Source: Massilia eurypsychrophila | Lineage (GTDB): Bacteria > Pseudomonadota > Gammaproteobacteria > Burkholderiales > Burkholderiaceae_D | Direction: 5' to 3' | Length of the DNA: 64,000 bases | Assembly (NCBI RefSeq): GCF_002760655.1 | Contig: NZ_PDOC01000006.1 | Span: forward strand, 124,001-188,000 | In this document: positions 55,242 to 64,000 of the stretch, piece by piece | How the letters are laid out: each line of letters begins with the position of its first letter | How positions within the stretch are numbered: position 1 is the first letter of the stretch | Made by a program: the position numbers and the translations under genes | Notes under the pieces: model-generated | What the model saw: the letters and a program-made list of their open reading frames with translations, nothing else | Told to the model about the DNA's origin: nothing | Database searches by the model: none

Positions 55242-55985
55242 CTAGTTGTGCAGCAGCCTGAAGAAATCGGGGTCGCGCAGGATGTAGCGGCCCTTTTCGC
55301 CGTCGAAGTCGATGGGGCCGGTGAAGTCAGCCTGTTCGAGCGGTCCGCCGTCGTTGGCCAGCACGTTGGCACGGCTGCTGGTGGCAGGCGCATTGTCAGA
55401 CCACAGCGCAAGGCGCGGCGGGCTGGCGGCCGGCGCCAGGTTGGCGTGGGCACGCGGGGGCGCCGCCGGCAAGGTAGCACTGACCAGGTGCGACATGGCC
55501 GCGATGACTTCGTCGGCGCGGCGCGGGTCGCCAGGGTGCCACGACAGGTCGCGGAATATTTCCAGCTTGCCGGTGCCGCAGTCGCGCACGGTGAGGTTGA
55601 AGCGGCCCGGATTGGGCGGCACGATATTGTGGTCGATCCGGGCGCGCAGCAGGTTGCCCCAGCTGCCAGGGGTGAGTGCACGCAGCAGCAAGCCATTGGC
55701 CTCGAGCGTGGCATGGCTGTTGCGCGGGCCGTTGGGATGGTACAGGCGCACGACGATGGCCTGGGCGCCGCCCTGGTGAAAAAAGTCGCGCACCTCGAAA
55801 CCGAGCCGGCTGTCGGCCCACAGCGCGCCGAAGGTGCGCTCGAAATCGGTAAAACGCCACAGCGCGGTGGCCTGGTTGACCGGCCCGCGCAGCGCGCGGC
55901 CGGCCAGCGCGATGGTGGCGGGGACGCCGCCGCGCAGCTCGCGCACCGTCTCGGTAATGCGCGGGCGAATCATTTCTAGCGACAT
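55242..55985 (-). CDS. Tail-sheath-like protein (N-terminal part only), orphan
   Basis: A 247-residue protein. Residues ~20-75 (TIALAGRALRGPVNQATALW, then FTDFERTFGALWADSRLGFE, DFFHQGGAQAIVVRLY) and ~105-150 (TPGSWGNLLRARID and FNLTVRDCGTGKLEIFRDLS) resemble the N-terminal region of contractile-tail sheath proteins. Sheath proteins are usually 350-500 residues, so the core and C-terminal domains are missing. No other tail or baseplate gene is nearby. It may be a prophage relic or a repurposed domain. ATG at 55985 with good coding character. Confidence 0.68.
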   Translation of the reverse strand: MSLEMIRPRITETVRELRGGVPATIALAGRALRGPVNQATALWRFTDFERTFGALWADSRLGFEVRDFFHQGGAQAIVVRLYHPNGPRNSHATLEANGLLLRALTPGSWGNLLRARIDHNIVPPNPGRFNLTVRDCGTGKLEIFRDLSWHPGDPRRADEVIAAMSHLVSATLPAAPPRAHANLAPAASPPRLALWSDNAPATSSRANVLANDGGPLEQADFTGPIDFDGEKGRYILRDPDFFRLLHN

Positions 55986-56223
55986 GGGCGTCTCCGGTTT
56001 TCGATGAACTCAACAATATGATTATTCTCTTGCCACTATTTGGCAGGTTGACTTAGATCAAACAAATGGATGCGCACAGCGACGACGTTTGTGCACCGGC
56101 CTTGACGGCGCCAAAAAATATATTTTAGTCGTAGTGCATCCAAACGCCGTCTCCACGGGTAGTACTAGCAGCAGCGTCGACAACGACGCGCTGCACATCC
56201 CACTTATCCCATAGGAGAACACC

Positions 56224-56769
56224 ATGCAACGACCTTCCCTGCTTGCCCTCGCCGCCGCTGTCAGCCTGCTCGGCGCCTGCACCACCATGGCCCCAAAGAG
56301 CATGTATTCGCAGGATGCGCTGCCCGAGTCGGTCAAGGTCCCGGCCGGCAACATCGTCGCCATGGAAACGGTCGCCAAAGGCGAACTGACGTACGAATGC
56401 AAGGACAAGGCCGGCATGCCGGGCCAGGTCGAGTGGGCCTTCGTCGGCCCGAAAGCGTCGCTGATGGATCGCGACGGCAACGCGGTCGGCACCTACTACG
56501 GCCCGCCGGCCACCTGGGCTTCCAAGGATGGCTCGACCGTGAGCGGCACCCAGGTCGCCGTCGCGCCTTCCGGACCGGGCAACATCCCGTTCCAGCTGGT
56601 GAAGGCGAACCCGGCCATGGGCAGCGGCGCGATGATGGGCACCACGTACATCCAGCGCGTGGCGCTCAAAGGCGGCGCGGCACCGGCGACCGGCTGCACG
56701 CCGGAATCGAAGGGCCAGCGCAGCGTCGTCATGTACCAGGGCGACTACATCTTCTGGAAAGCGAGCTAA
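56224..56769 (+). CDS. DUF3455 lipoprotein
   Basis: A 181-residue exported protein. Signal with lipobox LLGAC (~residues 15-19) is followed by DUF3455 features: LPESVKVPAGNIVAMETVAKG, YECKDKAGMPGQVEWAFVGP, GTYYGPPATWASKDGSTVSG and VVMYQGDYIFWKA. Function of the domain is unknown. It lies 89 bp before an ECF sigma gene, and the position invites the idea of a co-regulated envelope protein. Confidence 0.85.
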   Translation: MQRPSLLALAAAVSLLGACTTMAPKSMYSQDALPESVKVPAGNIVAMETVAKGELTYECKDKAGMPGQVEWAFVGPKASLMDRDGNAVGTYYGPPATWASKDGSTVSGTQVAVAPSGPGNIPFQLVKANPAMGSGAMMGTTYIQRVALKGGAAPATGCTPESKGQRSVVMYQGDYIFWKAS

Positions 56770-56857
56770 GCAAACGGCAATGGTCGTGTGTTAGGATTCA
56801 GCAAAGAATTTCTCCTATCGACCTTGCCAGTTACCAGGCTTACCAACAGGCTTACCT

Positions 56858-57424
56858 TTGCCAGACCGCACCGAAGAATTTGATTACGAAGCTGCGCTCA
56901 ACGCGTGCGCCGCGGGCGAGCAGGCGGCCTTGCGCCGCCTGTACGACCAGGAAAGCGCGCGCCTGCTCGGCGTCGCCCAGCGCATCGTGCGCGACAGCGC
57001 ACTGGCGGAGGACATCGTGCACGATGCGTTCATCAAGGTGTGGACCGGCGCCGGCAGCTACGATCCGCTGCGCGGCGCGGCGCGCGGCTGGATGTATTCG
57101 ATCACCCGCCACCTGGCGCTGAACGCGGTGCGCGATCATGGCCGCGAGGTGATGGTCGACGACGACGCGGCCGCCGCGATCGATGCGAAGGCATCGATGG
57201 AGCGCTGGGCCGATGTCACCGATGCGTTTGCGTTTCGCGCCAGTGCCGGACAGATCGGCGACTGCCTCGAACAGCTCGATCCGGTGCGGCGCAACTGCCT
57301 GCTGCACGCGTATGTGGAAGGCCTGTCGCACAGTGAAATTGCCGAGCGCGTCGATGCGCCCATGGGTACCGTCAAGTCGTGGATCAAGCGCAGCCTGGCA
57401 TCGTTGAAAGTGTGCCTGTCATGA
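56858..57424 (+). CDS. ECF-family RNA polymerase sigma factor
   Basis: A 188-residue ECF sigma factor. Region 2 contains QRIVRDSALAEDIVHDAFIKVW (~residues 42-63, here split) and RGWMYSITRHLALN; region 4 contains AYVEGLSHSEIAERVDAPMGTVKSW (split). The start appears to be TTG at 56858 with an ACAGG site 7 nt upstream; the first ATG lies too far inside. It overlaps the anti-sigma gene by 4 bp. Promoter targets were not identified. Confidence 0.9.
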   Translation: MPDRTEEFDYEAALNACAAGEQAALRRLYDQESARLLGVAQRIVRDSALAEDIVHDAFIKVWTGAGSYDPLRGAARGWMYSITRHLALNAVRDHGREVMVDDDAAAAIDAKASMERWADVTDAFAFRASAGQIGDCLEQLDPVRRNCLLHAYVEGLSHSEIAERVDAPMGTVKSWIKRSLASLKVCLS

Positions 57425-58140
57425 GTCGTTCCCTTCCTCCCCTTTCTGAAGAATCGAGCGCCCAGGCGGCCGAGTACGTGCTGGGCACCTTGTCGGGCGA
57501 ACAGCGGCGCGATATCGAGCGGCGCGTGCGCGACGAGCCGGCATTGCGGCTGGCCGTGCAGCAGTGGGAAGCGGACCTGCTGCCGTTGACGGCGCTGGTC
57601 GAGCCGGTCGTGCCGTCAAGCCGGCTGTGGCGGCGCATCGCGCGCAGCGCCAGCGCTGAAGCGGCACCGGCGCCGGCTTCGCTGCAGAACAAGCTGATGT
57701 GGAACAGCCTCGGATTGTGGCGCGCGCTGACAGCCGGATCGCTGATCGCCACGGCGCTGCTGACGGCGACGCTGGCCACGCGCCTGGCCGCGCCTGCCGC
57801 GCCACAGTACATGGTGGTGCTGGCCGGACCGCAGGACAAGACGCCGGGCTACGTGGTGCAGGCGAGCGCGTCGCGCCAGGTGACGCTGACGCCGCTGACC
57901 ACGGCGGCGGTGCCGAGCGATAAATCGCTGCAGTTCTGGACCAAGGCGAACGGCTGGCGCGGACCGGTGTCGCTGGGCCTGGTCAAGCCAGGCCAGACGA
58001 TCACGATTCCGCTCGACGCCTTGCCGAATGTGCAGCCGGACCAGCTGTTCGAGGTGACGCTCGAGCCGGTCAACGGCTCGCCGCTGAGCCGGCCGACAGG
58101 TCCGGTGCTGTTCATTGGACGCGCTGTCAAGGTGATGTAG
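57421..58140 (+). CDS. RskA-like anti-sigma factor
   Basis: A 239-residue single-pass membrane protein. The cytoplasmic N-terminal part (~1-95, AAEYVLGTLSGEQRRDIERR) resembles the anti-sigma K factor RskA family, with one membrane helix (~103-123, LTAGSLIATALLTATLAT) and a periplasmic domain ending SPLSRPTGPVLFIGRAVKV. It should hold the preceding ECF sigma factor inactive at the membrane and release it on an envelope signal. It overlaps the sigma gene by 4 bp. Confidence 0.88.
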   Translation: MSRSLPPLSEESSAQAAEYVLGTLSGEQRRDIERRVRDEPALRLAVQQWEADLLPLTALVEPVVPSSRLWRRIARSASAEAAPAPASLQNKLMWNSLGLWRALTAGSLIATALLTATLATRLAAPAAPQYMVVLAGPQDKTPGYVVQASASRQVTLTPLTTAAVPSDKSLQFWTKANGWRGPVSLGLVKPGQTITIPLDALPNVQPDQLFEVTLEPVNGSPLSRPTGPVLFIGRAVKVM

Positions 58141-58252
58141 GTTTAAACGAGGAGACGCTTGCCTTGGCTGTTCGGCGTAAAGGGGTCGCCGCGTTCGCGA
58201 GGACGAGGTTGAATTAGCGGCGACGGGCACTGCAACGCGATTGATTCGGATT

Positions 58253-58290
58253 GAAAAAAACCCGCGGGACTTGCGTCCGGCGGGTTTTTT
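58253..58290. terminator. Bidirectional terminator between the anti-sigma gene and clpA
   Basis: AAAAACCCGC-GGGAC-TTGC-GTCC-GGCGGGTTTTTT forms a stem with A-run and T-run on either side, so it can end transcription from both converging genes. Confidence 0.85.
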
Positions 58291-58305
58291 GTTGTGCAGT
58301 CGTGC

Positions 58306-60606
58306 TTACTCGATTTCGACGGTCTCTGGCGGCGCGGTCGGCGGCGTCGCATCGGACTCGGGGAACTCGAGCACGACAGTGTCCTTGTCGTCGAGGTCGA
58401 CCGTGATGCGCCCGCCGTTGACCAGGCGGCCGAACAGCAGCTCGTCGGCCAGCGCCTTGCGGATCATGTCCTGGATCAGGCGCGCCATCGGGCGCGCGCC
58501 CATCTGCGGATCGAAGCCCTTTTGCGACAGGAACTTGCGCAGCTTCTCGGTGAAGATGGCCTCGACCTTCTTCTCGTGCAGCTGCTCTTCGAGTTGCATC
58601 AGGAACTTGTCGACCACGCGCAGGATGATTTCCTCGTCCAGCGCACGGAAGCTGATGATCGCGTCGATCCGGTTGCGGAACTCAGGCGTAAACATGCGCT
58701 TGATATCGGCCATCTCGTCGCCAGGCGCCTTCGACTCGGTGAAGCCCATCGAGCGCTTGGTCAGGCTTTCGGCGCCCGCATTGGTGGTCATGATGATGAT
58801 CACGTTGCGGAAGTCCGCCTTGCGGCCGTTGTTGTCGGTCAAGGTGCCATGGTCCATCACCTGCAGCAGGATGTTGAAAATGTCCGGGTGGGCCTTTTCA
58901 ATCTCGTCGAGCAGCAGTACCGCGTGCGGCTTCTTGGTGATCGCCTCGGTCAGCAGCCCGCCCTGGTCGAAACCAACGTAACCCGGCGGCGCGCCGATCA
59001 GCCGGCTCACCGCGTGGCGCTCCATGTACTCGGACATGTCGAAGCGGATCAGCTCGATGCCGAGGATGAACGCCAGTTGCTTCGCCACCTCGGTCTTGCC
59101 GACACCGGTCGGACCGGAGAACAGGAACGAGCCGATCGGCTTGTCCGTCTTGCCAAGGCCGGCGCGCGCCATCTTGATGGCCGACGACAGCGCATCGATG
59201 GCAGGCTCCTGCCCGAACACGACGTTGCGAAGATCGCGGTCGATCGTCTGCAGCTTGCTGCGGTCGTCCTGGTTGACCGTTTGCGGCGGGATGCGCGCGA
59301 TCTTGGCAATGATGTCCTCGATCTCGGCCTTGCCGATGGTCTTTTTCTGCTTCGACTTCGGCAAGATGCGCTGGGCAGCACCGGCTTCATCGATGACGTC
59401 GATCGCCTTGTCGGGCAGATGACGGTCGTTGATGAAGCGCGCCGCCAGTTCGGCCGCGGTCGACAGCGCCGACGACGAATACTTGACGCCGTGGTGCTCT
59501 TCGAAGCGCGACTTCAGGCCACGCAAAATCTGGATGGTCTGCTCGACGCTCGGCTCGTTGACGTCGACCTTCTGGAAGCGCCGCGACAACGCGTGGTCTT
59601 TCTCGAACACGCCGCGGAACTCGGTGTAGGTGGTCGCGCCGATGCACTTGAGCTGGCCATTGGCGAGCGCGGGCTTGAGCAGGTTCGACGCATCGAGCGT
59701 GCCGCCCGAGGCCGAGCCGGCACCGATGATGGTGTGGATCTCGTCGATGAACAGGATGCCGTGCGGCGTTTCCTTGAGCTGCTTGAGCACCGCCTTGAGG
59801 CGCTGCTCGAAGTCGCCGCGGTACTTGGTGCCGGCCAGCAGCGCGCCCATGTCGAGCGAATAGACGATGGCGTTCTGCAGGATTTCTGGCACTTCTTCCT
59901 GCGTGATGCGCCATGCGAGGCCTTCGGCGATCGCGGTCTTGCCGACGCCGGCTTCGCCAACGAGCAACGGATTGTTCTTGCGGCGTCGGCACAGGATCTG
60001 GATGACGCGGTCGACTTCGTCCTCGCGGCCGATCAGCGGATCGATCTTGCCTTCGGCGGCGGCCTTGTTCAGATTCTGGGTGAACTGGTCGAGCGGGCTT
60101 TCCTTCGGCTGACCTTCGACTTGCGCTTCTTCCACGCCTTCGGAGGTCTTCTGGGCATCAGCCTGCTGATCCTTGCGCACGCCGTGCGAGATGAAATTGA
60201 CCACGTCGAGGCGGGTCACGCCCTGCTGGTGCAGGTAGTACACAGCATGCGAGTCTTTCTCGCCAAAGATAGCCACCAGCACATTGGCGCCGGTCACTTC
60301 TTTTTTGCCGTTCGACGCCGATTGGACATGCATGATCGCACGCTGAATCACGCGCTGGAACCCGAGCGTCGGCTGGGTATCGACTTCGCCCGTGCCCGGC
60401 ACCGTCGGCGTGTTATCGCCGATAAAGTTCGTCAAGGTTTTCCGCAGGTCGTCAATGTTGACCGCACAGGCGCGCAGGACTTCAGCGGCCGATGGGTTGT
60501 CCAGAAGCGCCAACAGCAAATGCTCAACGGTAATGAATTCATGCCGTGCTTGCCGTGCTTCGACAAAGGCCATGTGTAAAGAGACTTCCAGTTCCTGCGC
60601 AATCAT
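58306..60606 (-). CDS. clpA: ATP-dependent Clp protease ATP-binding subunit ClpA
   Basis: A 766-residue AAA+ unfoldase for ClpP. The N-domain (1-145, [19 protein letters not shown]) binds ClpS. Walker A of D1 is GEAGVGKT (217-224), and D2 has [12 protein letters not shown]. The ClpP-docking loop, IGL in E. coli ClpA, appears as MGF (RSMGFTESK). Length equals the family norm. An open frame to 60708 overlaps clpS and is rejected; the ATG at 60606 overlaps the clpS stop. Confidence 0.96.
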   Translation of the reverse strand: MIAQELEVSLHMAFVEARQARHEFITVEHLLLALLDNPSAAEVLRACAVNIDDLRKTLTNFIGDNTPTVPGTGEVDTQPTLGFQRVIQRAIMHVQSASNGKKEVTGANVLVAIFGEKDSHAVYYLHQQGVTRLDVVNFISHGVRKDQQADAQKTSEGVEEAQVEGQPKESPLDQFTQNLNKAAAEGKIDPLIGREDEVDRVIQILCRRRKNNPLLVGEAGVGKTAIAEGLAWRITQEEVPEILQNAIVYSLDMGALLAGTKYRGDFEQRLKAVLKQLKETPHGILFIDEIHTIIGAGSASGGTLDASNLLKPALANGQLKCIGATTYTEFRGVFEKDHALSRRFQKVDVNEPSVEQTIQILRGLKSRFEEHHGVKYSSSALSTAAELAARFINDRHLPDKAIDVIDEAGAAQRILPKSKQKKTIGKAEIEDIIAKIARIPPQTVNQDDRSKLQTIDRDLRNVVFGQEPAIDALSSAIKMARAGLGKTDKPIGSFLFSGPTGVGKTEVAKQLAFILGIELIRFDMSEYMERHAVSRLIGAPPGYVGFDQGGLLTEAITKKPHAVLLLDEIEKAHPDIFNILLQVMDHGTLTDNNGRKADFRNVIIIMTTNAGAESLTKRSMGFTESKAPGDEMADIKRMFTPEFRNRIDAIISFRALDEEIILRVVDKFLMQLEEQLHEKKVEAIFTEKLRKFLSQKGFDPQMGARPMARLIQDMIRKALADELLFGRLVNGGRITVDLDDKDTVVLEFPESDATPPTAPPETVEIE

Positions 60607-60905
60607 ACTTCCTCCATCACGCACTGCAGGGGATGCCCTGCCTTGCGCGCATGCGTTAAAACAAACTCCACTTTGGTACACGCTATATCTTTGGAAAACA
60701 CTCCGCACACCCCTTTACCATGGCGGTGAACGGCCAGCATGATCTGCGTCGCCGTCTCCCGATCCTTGTTGAAGTACTCCTGGATAATGGCCACTACAAA
60801 CTCCATCGGCGTGTAGTCGTCGTTCAGCAGTGCCACCTGGTACAGCGGCGGTGGTTTGACGGTCTGCCGCTCCAGCAGTTGTTCGGTATCTTGCTTGGTC
60901 GCCAT
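60603..60905 (-). CDS. clpS: ClpS, ClpA adaptor for N-degron substrates
   Basis: A 100-residue adaptor that delivers N-end-rule substrates to ClpAP. Motifs [20 protein letters not shown] (~18-37) and [17 protein letters not shown] (~59-75) are diagnostic. Overlaps clpA by 4 bp, so the pair is translationally coupled. It is divergent from the cold-shock gene across a 326-bp gap. Confidence 0.97.
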   Translation of the reverse strand: MATKQDTEQLLERQTVKPPPLYQVALLNDDYTPMEFVVAIIQEYFNKDRETATQIMLAVHRHGKGVCGVFSKDIACTKVEFVLTHARKAGHPLQCVMEEV

Positions 60906-61231
60906 ACGCTTTATTCTAATGCTTTCGAAGGTGATGCAATGCGTAAAGATCAGGGCATTTACATTTGTTTTCCATCTTACGCGCTTTCCGACTAGTCCGC
61001 AGATGGCGACCCGATTCGGAAAATCAAGAGTTGCGTTTAAGACCCATCTAGCAAAAAAAGCAACCCCTGTTCAAAAGCGCTTGACTTCAATAGTTATTTC
61101 TCCAACAATGCAGTTATCGACTTGTACTTATTGTACTTGTTGGTAGATAAGAAGTAAGTAGGCTAAGGAGGGGGCAAGAAGCTTCTTGCTTTTATGGCTC
61201 GTGTGATTAGTTTTTTTTGAAAGTTCTTTTT
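60906..61231 (+). promoter_or_regulatory. Promoter and long leader of the cold-shock gene
   Basis: This 326-bp gap holds a good promoter, TTGACT (61081-61086) and AACAAT (61104-61109), 17 bp apart, giving a leader of ~115 nt. The leader contains the repeat TTGTACTTATTGTACTTGTT, an AAGGAGG site (~61165), a perfect palindrome GCAAGAAG-CTTCTTGC (61174-61189), and an 8-codon ORF (61194-61220). Long structured leaders are usual for cspA-type genes. Nothing was recognised in 60906-61080. Confidence 0.7.
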
Positions 61232-61435
61232 ATGGCAACAGGTACAGTTAAGTGGTTCAATGATTCCAAAGGTTTTGGCTTCATCACTCCAGATGACGGC
61301 GGCGAAGATCTGTTCGCGCACTTCTCCGCAATCAACATGAACGGTTTCAAGACCCTCAAAGAAGGTCAAAAAGTTCAATTCGAAGTCACGCAAGGCCCTA
61401 AAGGCAAGCAAGCTTCCAACATCCAGGCTGCTTAA
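61232..61435 (+). CDS. CspA-family cold-shock protein
   Basis: A 67-residue single OB-fold RNA chaperone. RNP1 is KGFGFI and RNP2 DLFAHF, within the standard [20 protein letters not shown] opening. The ATG at 61232 (site GAAAG, weak) is preferred over a TTG 15 bp upstream that would add MKVLF. It is followed by a strong terminator. Whether this copy is cold-induced or constitutive cannot be told. Confidence 0.96.
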   Translation: MATGTVKWFNDSKGFGFITPDDGGEDLFAHFSAINMNGFKTLKEGQKVQFEVTQGPKGKQASNIQAA

Positions 61436-61450
61436 AAACACCCGATGTAA

Positions 61451-61478
61451 AAAACCCCGCTACGGCGGGGTTTTTTTT
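61451..61478 (+). terminator. Terminator after the cold-shock gene
   Basis: AAAACCCCGC / GCGGGGTTTT-type stem with a TAC loop, followed by eight T. Beyond it, 61479-61751 (about 270 bp) holds no feature that I recognise. Confidence 0.9.
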
Positions 61479-61751
61479 CGCCCGCGCGATTGTTCGCACT
61501 GTACCGTTTTCGGAAAACGGGCTGCGCACGCTTGGGTTGACGATCGCTTGCCGTCCGGTTCCGGAGTATCCCTGGCGCAGATCAATACCGACGACGACGC
61601 CGCTGCAGGTGTGGTGTGCGGACCCGGCCGTAGCGCCATTTCGCGCCCGCGCAGGCCGAAGCGGCGCAAAACGGAGACAGTTACTATTACTAGGAGAGCA
61701 AGACGGGCAAAAGTGCTAGCAGCCACTTTTGCCACATGGTCAGACGCGTTG

Positions 61752-63197
61752 TCAGGCGCCGATCCGCGCGCGCGGGCGGCCAGCCGCATCGAGCGTGAAC
61801 GTGGCGACGACGGCGGCGAGGCTGTCGGCCTGCTCCTGCAGCGATTGGGAAGCCGTCGCGGCCTGCTCCACCAAGGTCGCGTTTTGCCGGGTGACCGCAT
61901 CGACGTCGCTCAGGGCCAGGTTGATGCGGCCGATGTCGCCCTCCTGCTCCTGGCTGGCGGCGCTGATCTGGCCGATGATGCCGGTGACGCGCTCGACGCT
62001 GGCGACGATCTCGCCCATCGTCGTGCCCGCCGTGCTCACCAGCGCCGTGCCGGTTTCGACGCGGCCGACCGAATCGCCGATCAGCGTCTTGATTTCCTTC
62101 GCCGCGGCGGCCGAGCGCTGCGCCAGGTTGCGTACTTCGGATGCGACGACGGCAAAGCCGCGACCCTGCTCGCCGGCGCGCGCTGCCTCGACGGCGGCGT
62201 TCAGCGCGAGGATGTTGGTCTGGAAGGCAATGCCGTCGATCACCGAAATGATGTCGACAATTTTCTTCGACGACTCGTTAATCGACGCCATCGTCTCGAC
62301 GACCCGCTCCACCACTTCGCCACCGCTGACGGCGACGCCGGACGCGGAGATGGCCAGTTGGTTGGCCAGGCGCGCATTGTCGCCGTTCTGGCGGACCCGC
62401 TCGGTCAGCGCTTCCATCGACGCGACCGTGCCTTGCATCGCGCCGGCCTGGTGCTCGGTGCGTTGCGACAGGTCGATGTTGCCGGACGCAATTTCGCGCG
62501 AGGCGCCGGCAATCGCGCCGACGCCGGCCTGCACCTGCTCGAGCGCGCCATGCAAGGTACCAATCATGTCGTGCAGCGCCTGGCCGGTCTTGCTGGTGGC
62601 GGCGTGCGCCGGCTGGCGCAGGTCGATGGTGCCGGGGGCGCCGCGCGACAAGCCGGCCACGCCGAACGTCAGTTCGCCGGCCTGCACCGCTTCGCGGCGC
62701 GACATCACGGCCAGAAAGCACAGCACCGCCGACTCGACGACGACATACGCGGCATGCACCAACACGCGCGCGAAGCCAGGTTCGGTCATGCAGCGCACGC
62801 CATAGCCGAGTTCCTGCAGATAGTTAAACGAGAGGTGATGCACGGCAATTGTGGCCGCGGCGACAACAATGACAACCCAGTCGCGGTAGCACAGCAGGAA
62901 TGCGAGCAGCACAAAAATGCCGAAGTGCAGCTCGTTGACGCCGCCGCCCTGGTGGATGTGCAAGCCGCTAAAGACCATCAGCGCTACCGCCACCGTCGAG
63001 GCAGTCAGGCGGGTGCCGCCGTTGTAGACGATCATTGCGGTCGGCAAGAGCGCCGCCGGCAAACCGACCAGCAGCGCCCAGCGCAAGGTGTCGTGCATCG
63101 CCGACAAACCGAGGGCCATGACGAACAGGCCCCACAGGATCACCAGCATCAGACGGTCGGCCTGGCGGAAATGCTTCGTCATCAAGGTAGGTTTCAT
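61752..63197 (-). CDS. Methyl-accepting chemotaxis protein with polytopic membrane sensor
   Basis: A 481-residue chemoreceptor. The first ~190 residues hold about six hydrophobic helices with short loops and no large periplasmic domain ([11 protein letters not shown] in a loop), so it probably senses within the membrane or cytoplasm. A HAMP-like linker and the signalling domain follow, with tip [20 protein letters not shown]. It is unrelated in sequence to the wspA receptor and has no che genes nearby. ATG at 63197. A palindrome-rich promoter lies upstream. Confidence 0.92.
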   Translation of the reverse strand: MKPTLMTKHFRQADRLMLVILWGLFVMALGLSAMHDTLRWALLVGLPAALLPTAMIVYNGGTRLTASTVAVALMVFSGLHIHQGGGVNELHFGIFVLLAFLLCYRDWVVIVVAAATIAVHHLSFNYLQELGYGVRCMTEPGFARVLVHAAYVVVESAVLCFLAVMSRREAVQAGELTFGVAGLSRGAPGTIDLRQPAHAATSKTGQALHDMIGTLHGALEQVQAGVGAIAGASREIASGNIDLSQRTEHQAGAMQGTVASMEALTERVRQNGDNARLANQLAISASGVAVSGGEVVERVVETMASINESSKKIVDIISVIDGIAFQTNILALNAAVEAARAGEQGRGFAVVASEVRNLAQRSAAAAKEIKTLIGDSVGRVETGTALVSTAGTTMGEIVASVERVTGIIGQISAASQEQEGDIGRINLALSDVDAVTRQNATLVEQAATASQSLQEQADSLAAVVATFTLDAAGRPRARIGA

Positions 63198-63205
63198 TGT
63201 CTCGT

Positions 63206-63248
63206 GTAAATATATTTACGGAAGGCAATTATAAGGGTGTTCCGTAAA
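63206..63248. promoter_or_regulatory. Nested palindromes upstream of the chemoreceptor gene
   Basis: GTAAATATATTTAC (63206-63219) is a perfect 14-bp palindrome. Overlapping it, TTTACGGAA (63215-63223) and TTCCGTAAA (63240-63248) form a 9-bp inverted repeat. They lie immediately upstream of the gene starting at 63197 and could be an operator or leader hairpin. Confidence 0.5.
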
Positions 63249-63325
63249 TATTCAATTGAATCCGGTTGTCCTTGCAGCGGCGCTACAACAAGCAGGCTGT
63301 CAGTTGTCGTGAGCACTACAAAACG

Positions 63326-63357
63326 TCAAAAGCCCCGCATCCAGGTGGAAACGGGGC
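63326..63357 (-). terminator. Terminator of icd
   Basis: On the minus strand a GCCCCG / CGGGGC stem with a 14-nt loop is followed by TTTTG, 42 bp beyond the icd stop. Confidence 0.65.
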
Positions 63358-63398
63358 CGCCGCGGTCGCGTCGCTGAGCTGGCAGCCGACGGCCGGTG

Positions 63399-64000
<602 letters not shown>

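Noticed and set aside
55986-56223. ECF-type promoter containing TGCATCCAAACG before the DUF3455 gene
   Set aside because: The motif was not found before the sigma factor gene and no matching -10 at the right distance was seen, so autoregulation could not be supported.
61460-61900. Minus-strand 146-aa ORF between the cold-shock and chemoreceptor genes
   Set aside because: It overlaps the 3' end of the chemoreceptor gene in another frame and the terminator, with no family features.

Overview
The window is a high-GC chromosomal stretch from a betaproteobacterium, most probably an Oxalobacteraceae member of the Massilia/Telluria/Duganella/Janthinobacterium type. This rests on gene content and order (orn opposite M48 protease-PCD-rsgA; cysB opposite cysI-DUF934-cysHDN-cobA; lptFG opposite pepA; clpS-clpA beside a cold-shock gene; prpBC-acnD-prpF under a sigma-54 PrpR) and on a Burkholderiales-type porin. 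No 16S rRNA or tRNA gene was seen, so the genus is inference.

Layout. 1-0.7 kb: end of a small DUF1828 cassette of unknown role. 0.8-6.3 kb: housekeeping (oligoribonuclease, M48 protease, pterin dehydratase, RsgA, argF, argG). 6.4-15.2 kb: a complete Wsp-type surface-sensing operon (wspABCDEFR order) ending in the diguanylate cyclase WspR, with ppnP coupled to its tail. 15.2-19 kb: murB, a YajQ-type protein, a nitronate monooxygenase-like enzyme and a decayed IS1595-family transposase. 19.1-26.3 kb: signalling (GGDEF/EAL protein with a degenerate EAL domain, LytS/LytTR pair, orphan NarL-type kinase) and a porin. 26.3-34.5 kb: CysB and the assimilatory sulfate/siroheme operon with a CbiX chelatase. 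34.5-40.1 kb: LptG/LptF, PepA and four small envelope or hypothetical genes. 40.1-44.6 kb: an AT-rich gap, xth, REP-like palindromes with a parE tail fragment, and a second, apparently intact PAS-GGDEF-EAL protein. 44.8-55.2 kb: methylcitrate cycle operon, PrpR, then cystathionine beta-synthase and gamma-lyase. 55.2-64 kb: an orphan tail-sheath-like protein, DUF3455 lipoprotein, ECF sigma/anti-sigma pair, clpA/clpS, cold-shock gene, a chemoreceptor and the end of icd.

Functional themes. Cyclic-di-GMP is prominent: the Wsp complex makes it through WspR, two further GGDEF/EAL proteins may make or degrade it, and a YajQ-family candidate effector lies 1.7 kb after WspR. Sulfur and propionate metabolism also connect: sulfate is reduced by the cys operon, while reverse transsulfuration yields 2-oxobutyrate, which can become propionyl-CoA, the fuel of the neighbouring prp operon.

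The most unusual structure is a family of palindromes sharing a GGGTCAGACC core. Next to murB one lies beside a 73-bp copy of the murB 3' end. Next to xth another carries what looks like the last ~39 codons of a parE gene. Together they suggest a REP-like element that is copied with the tail of the gene it follows.
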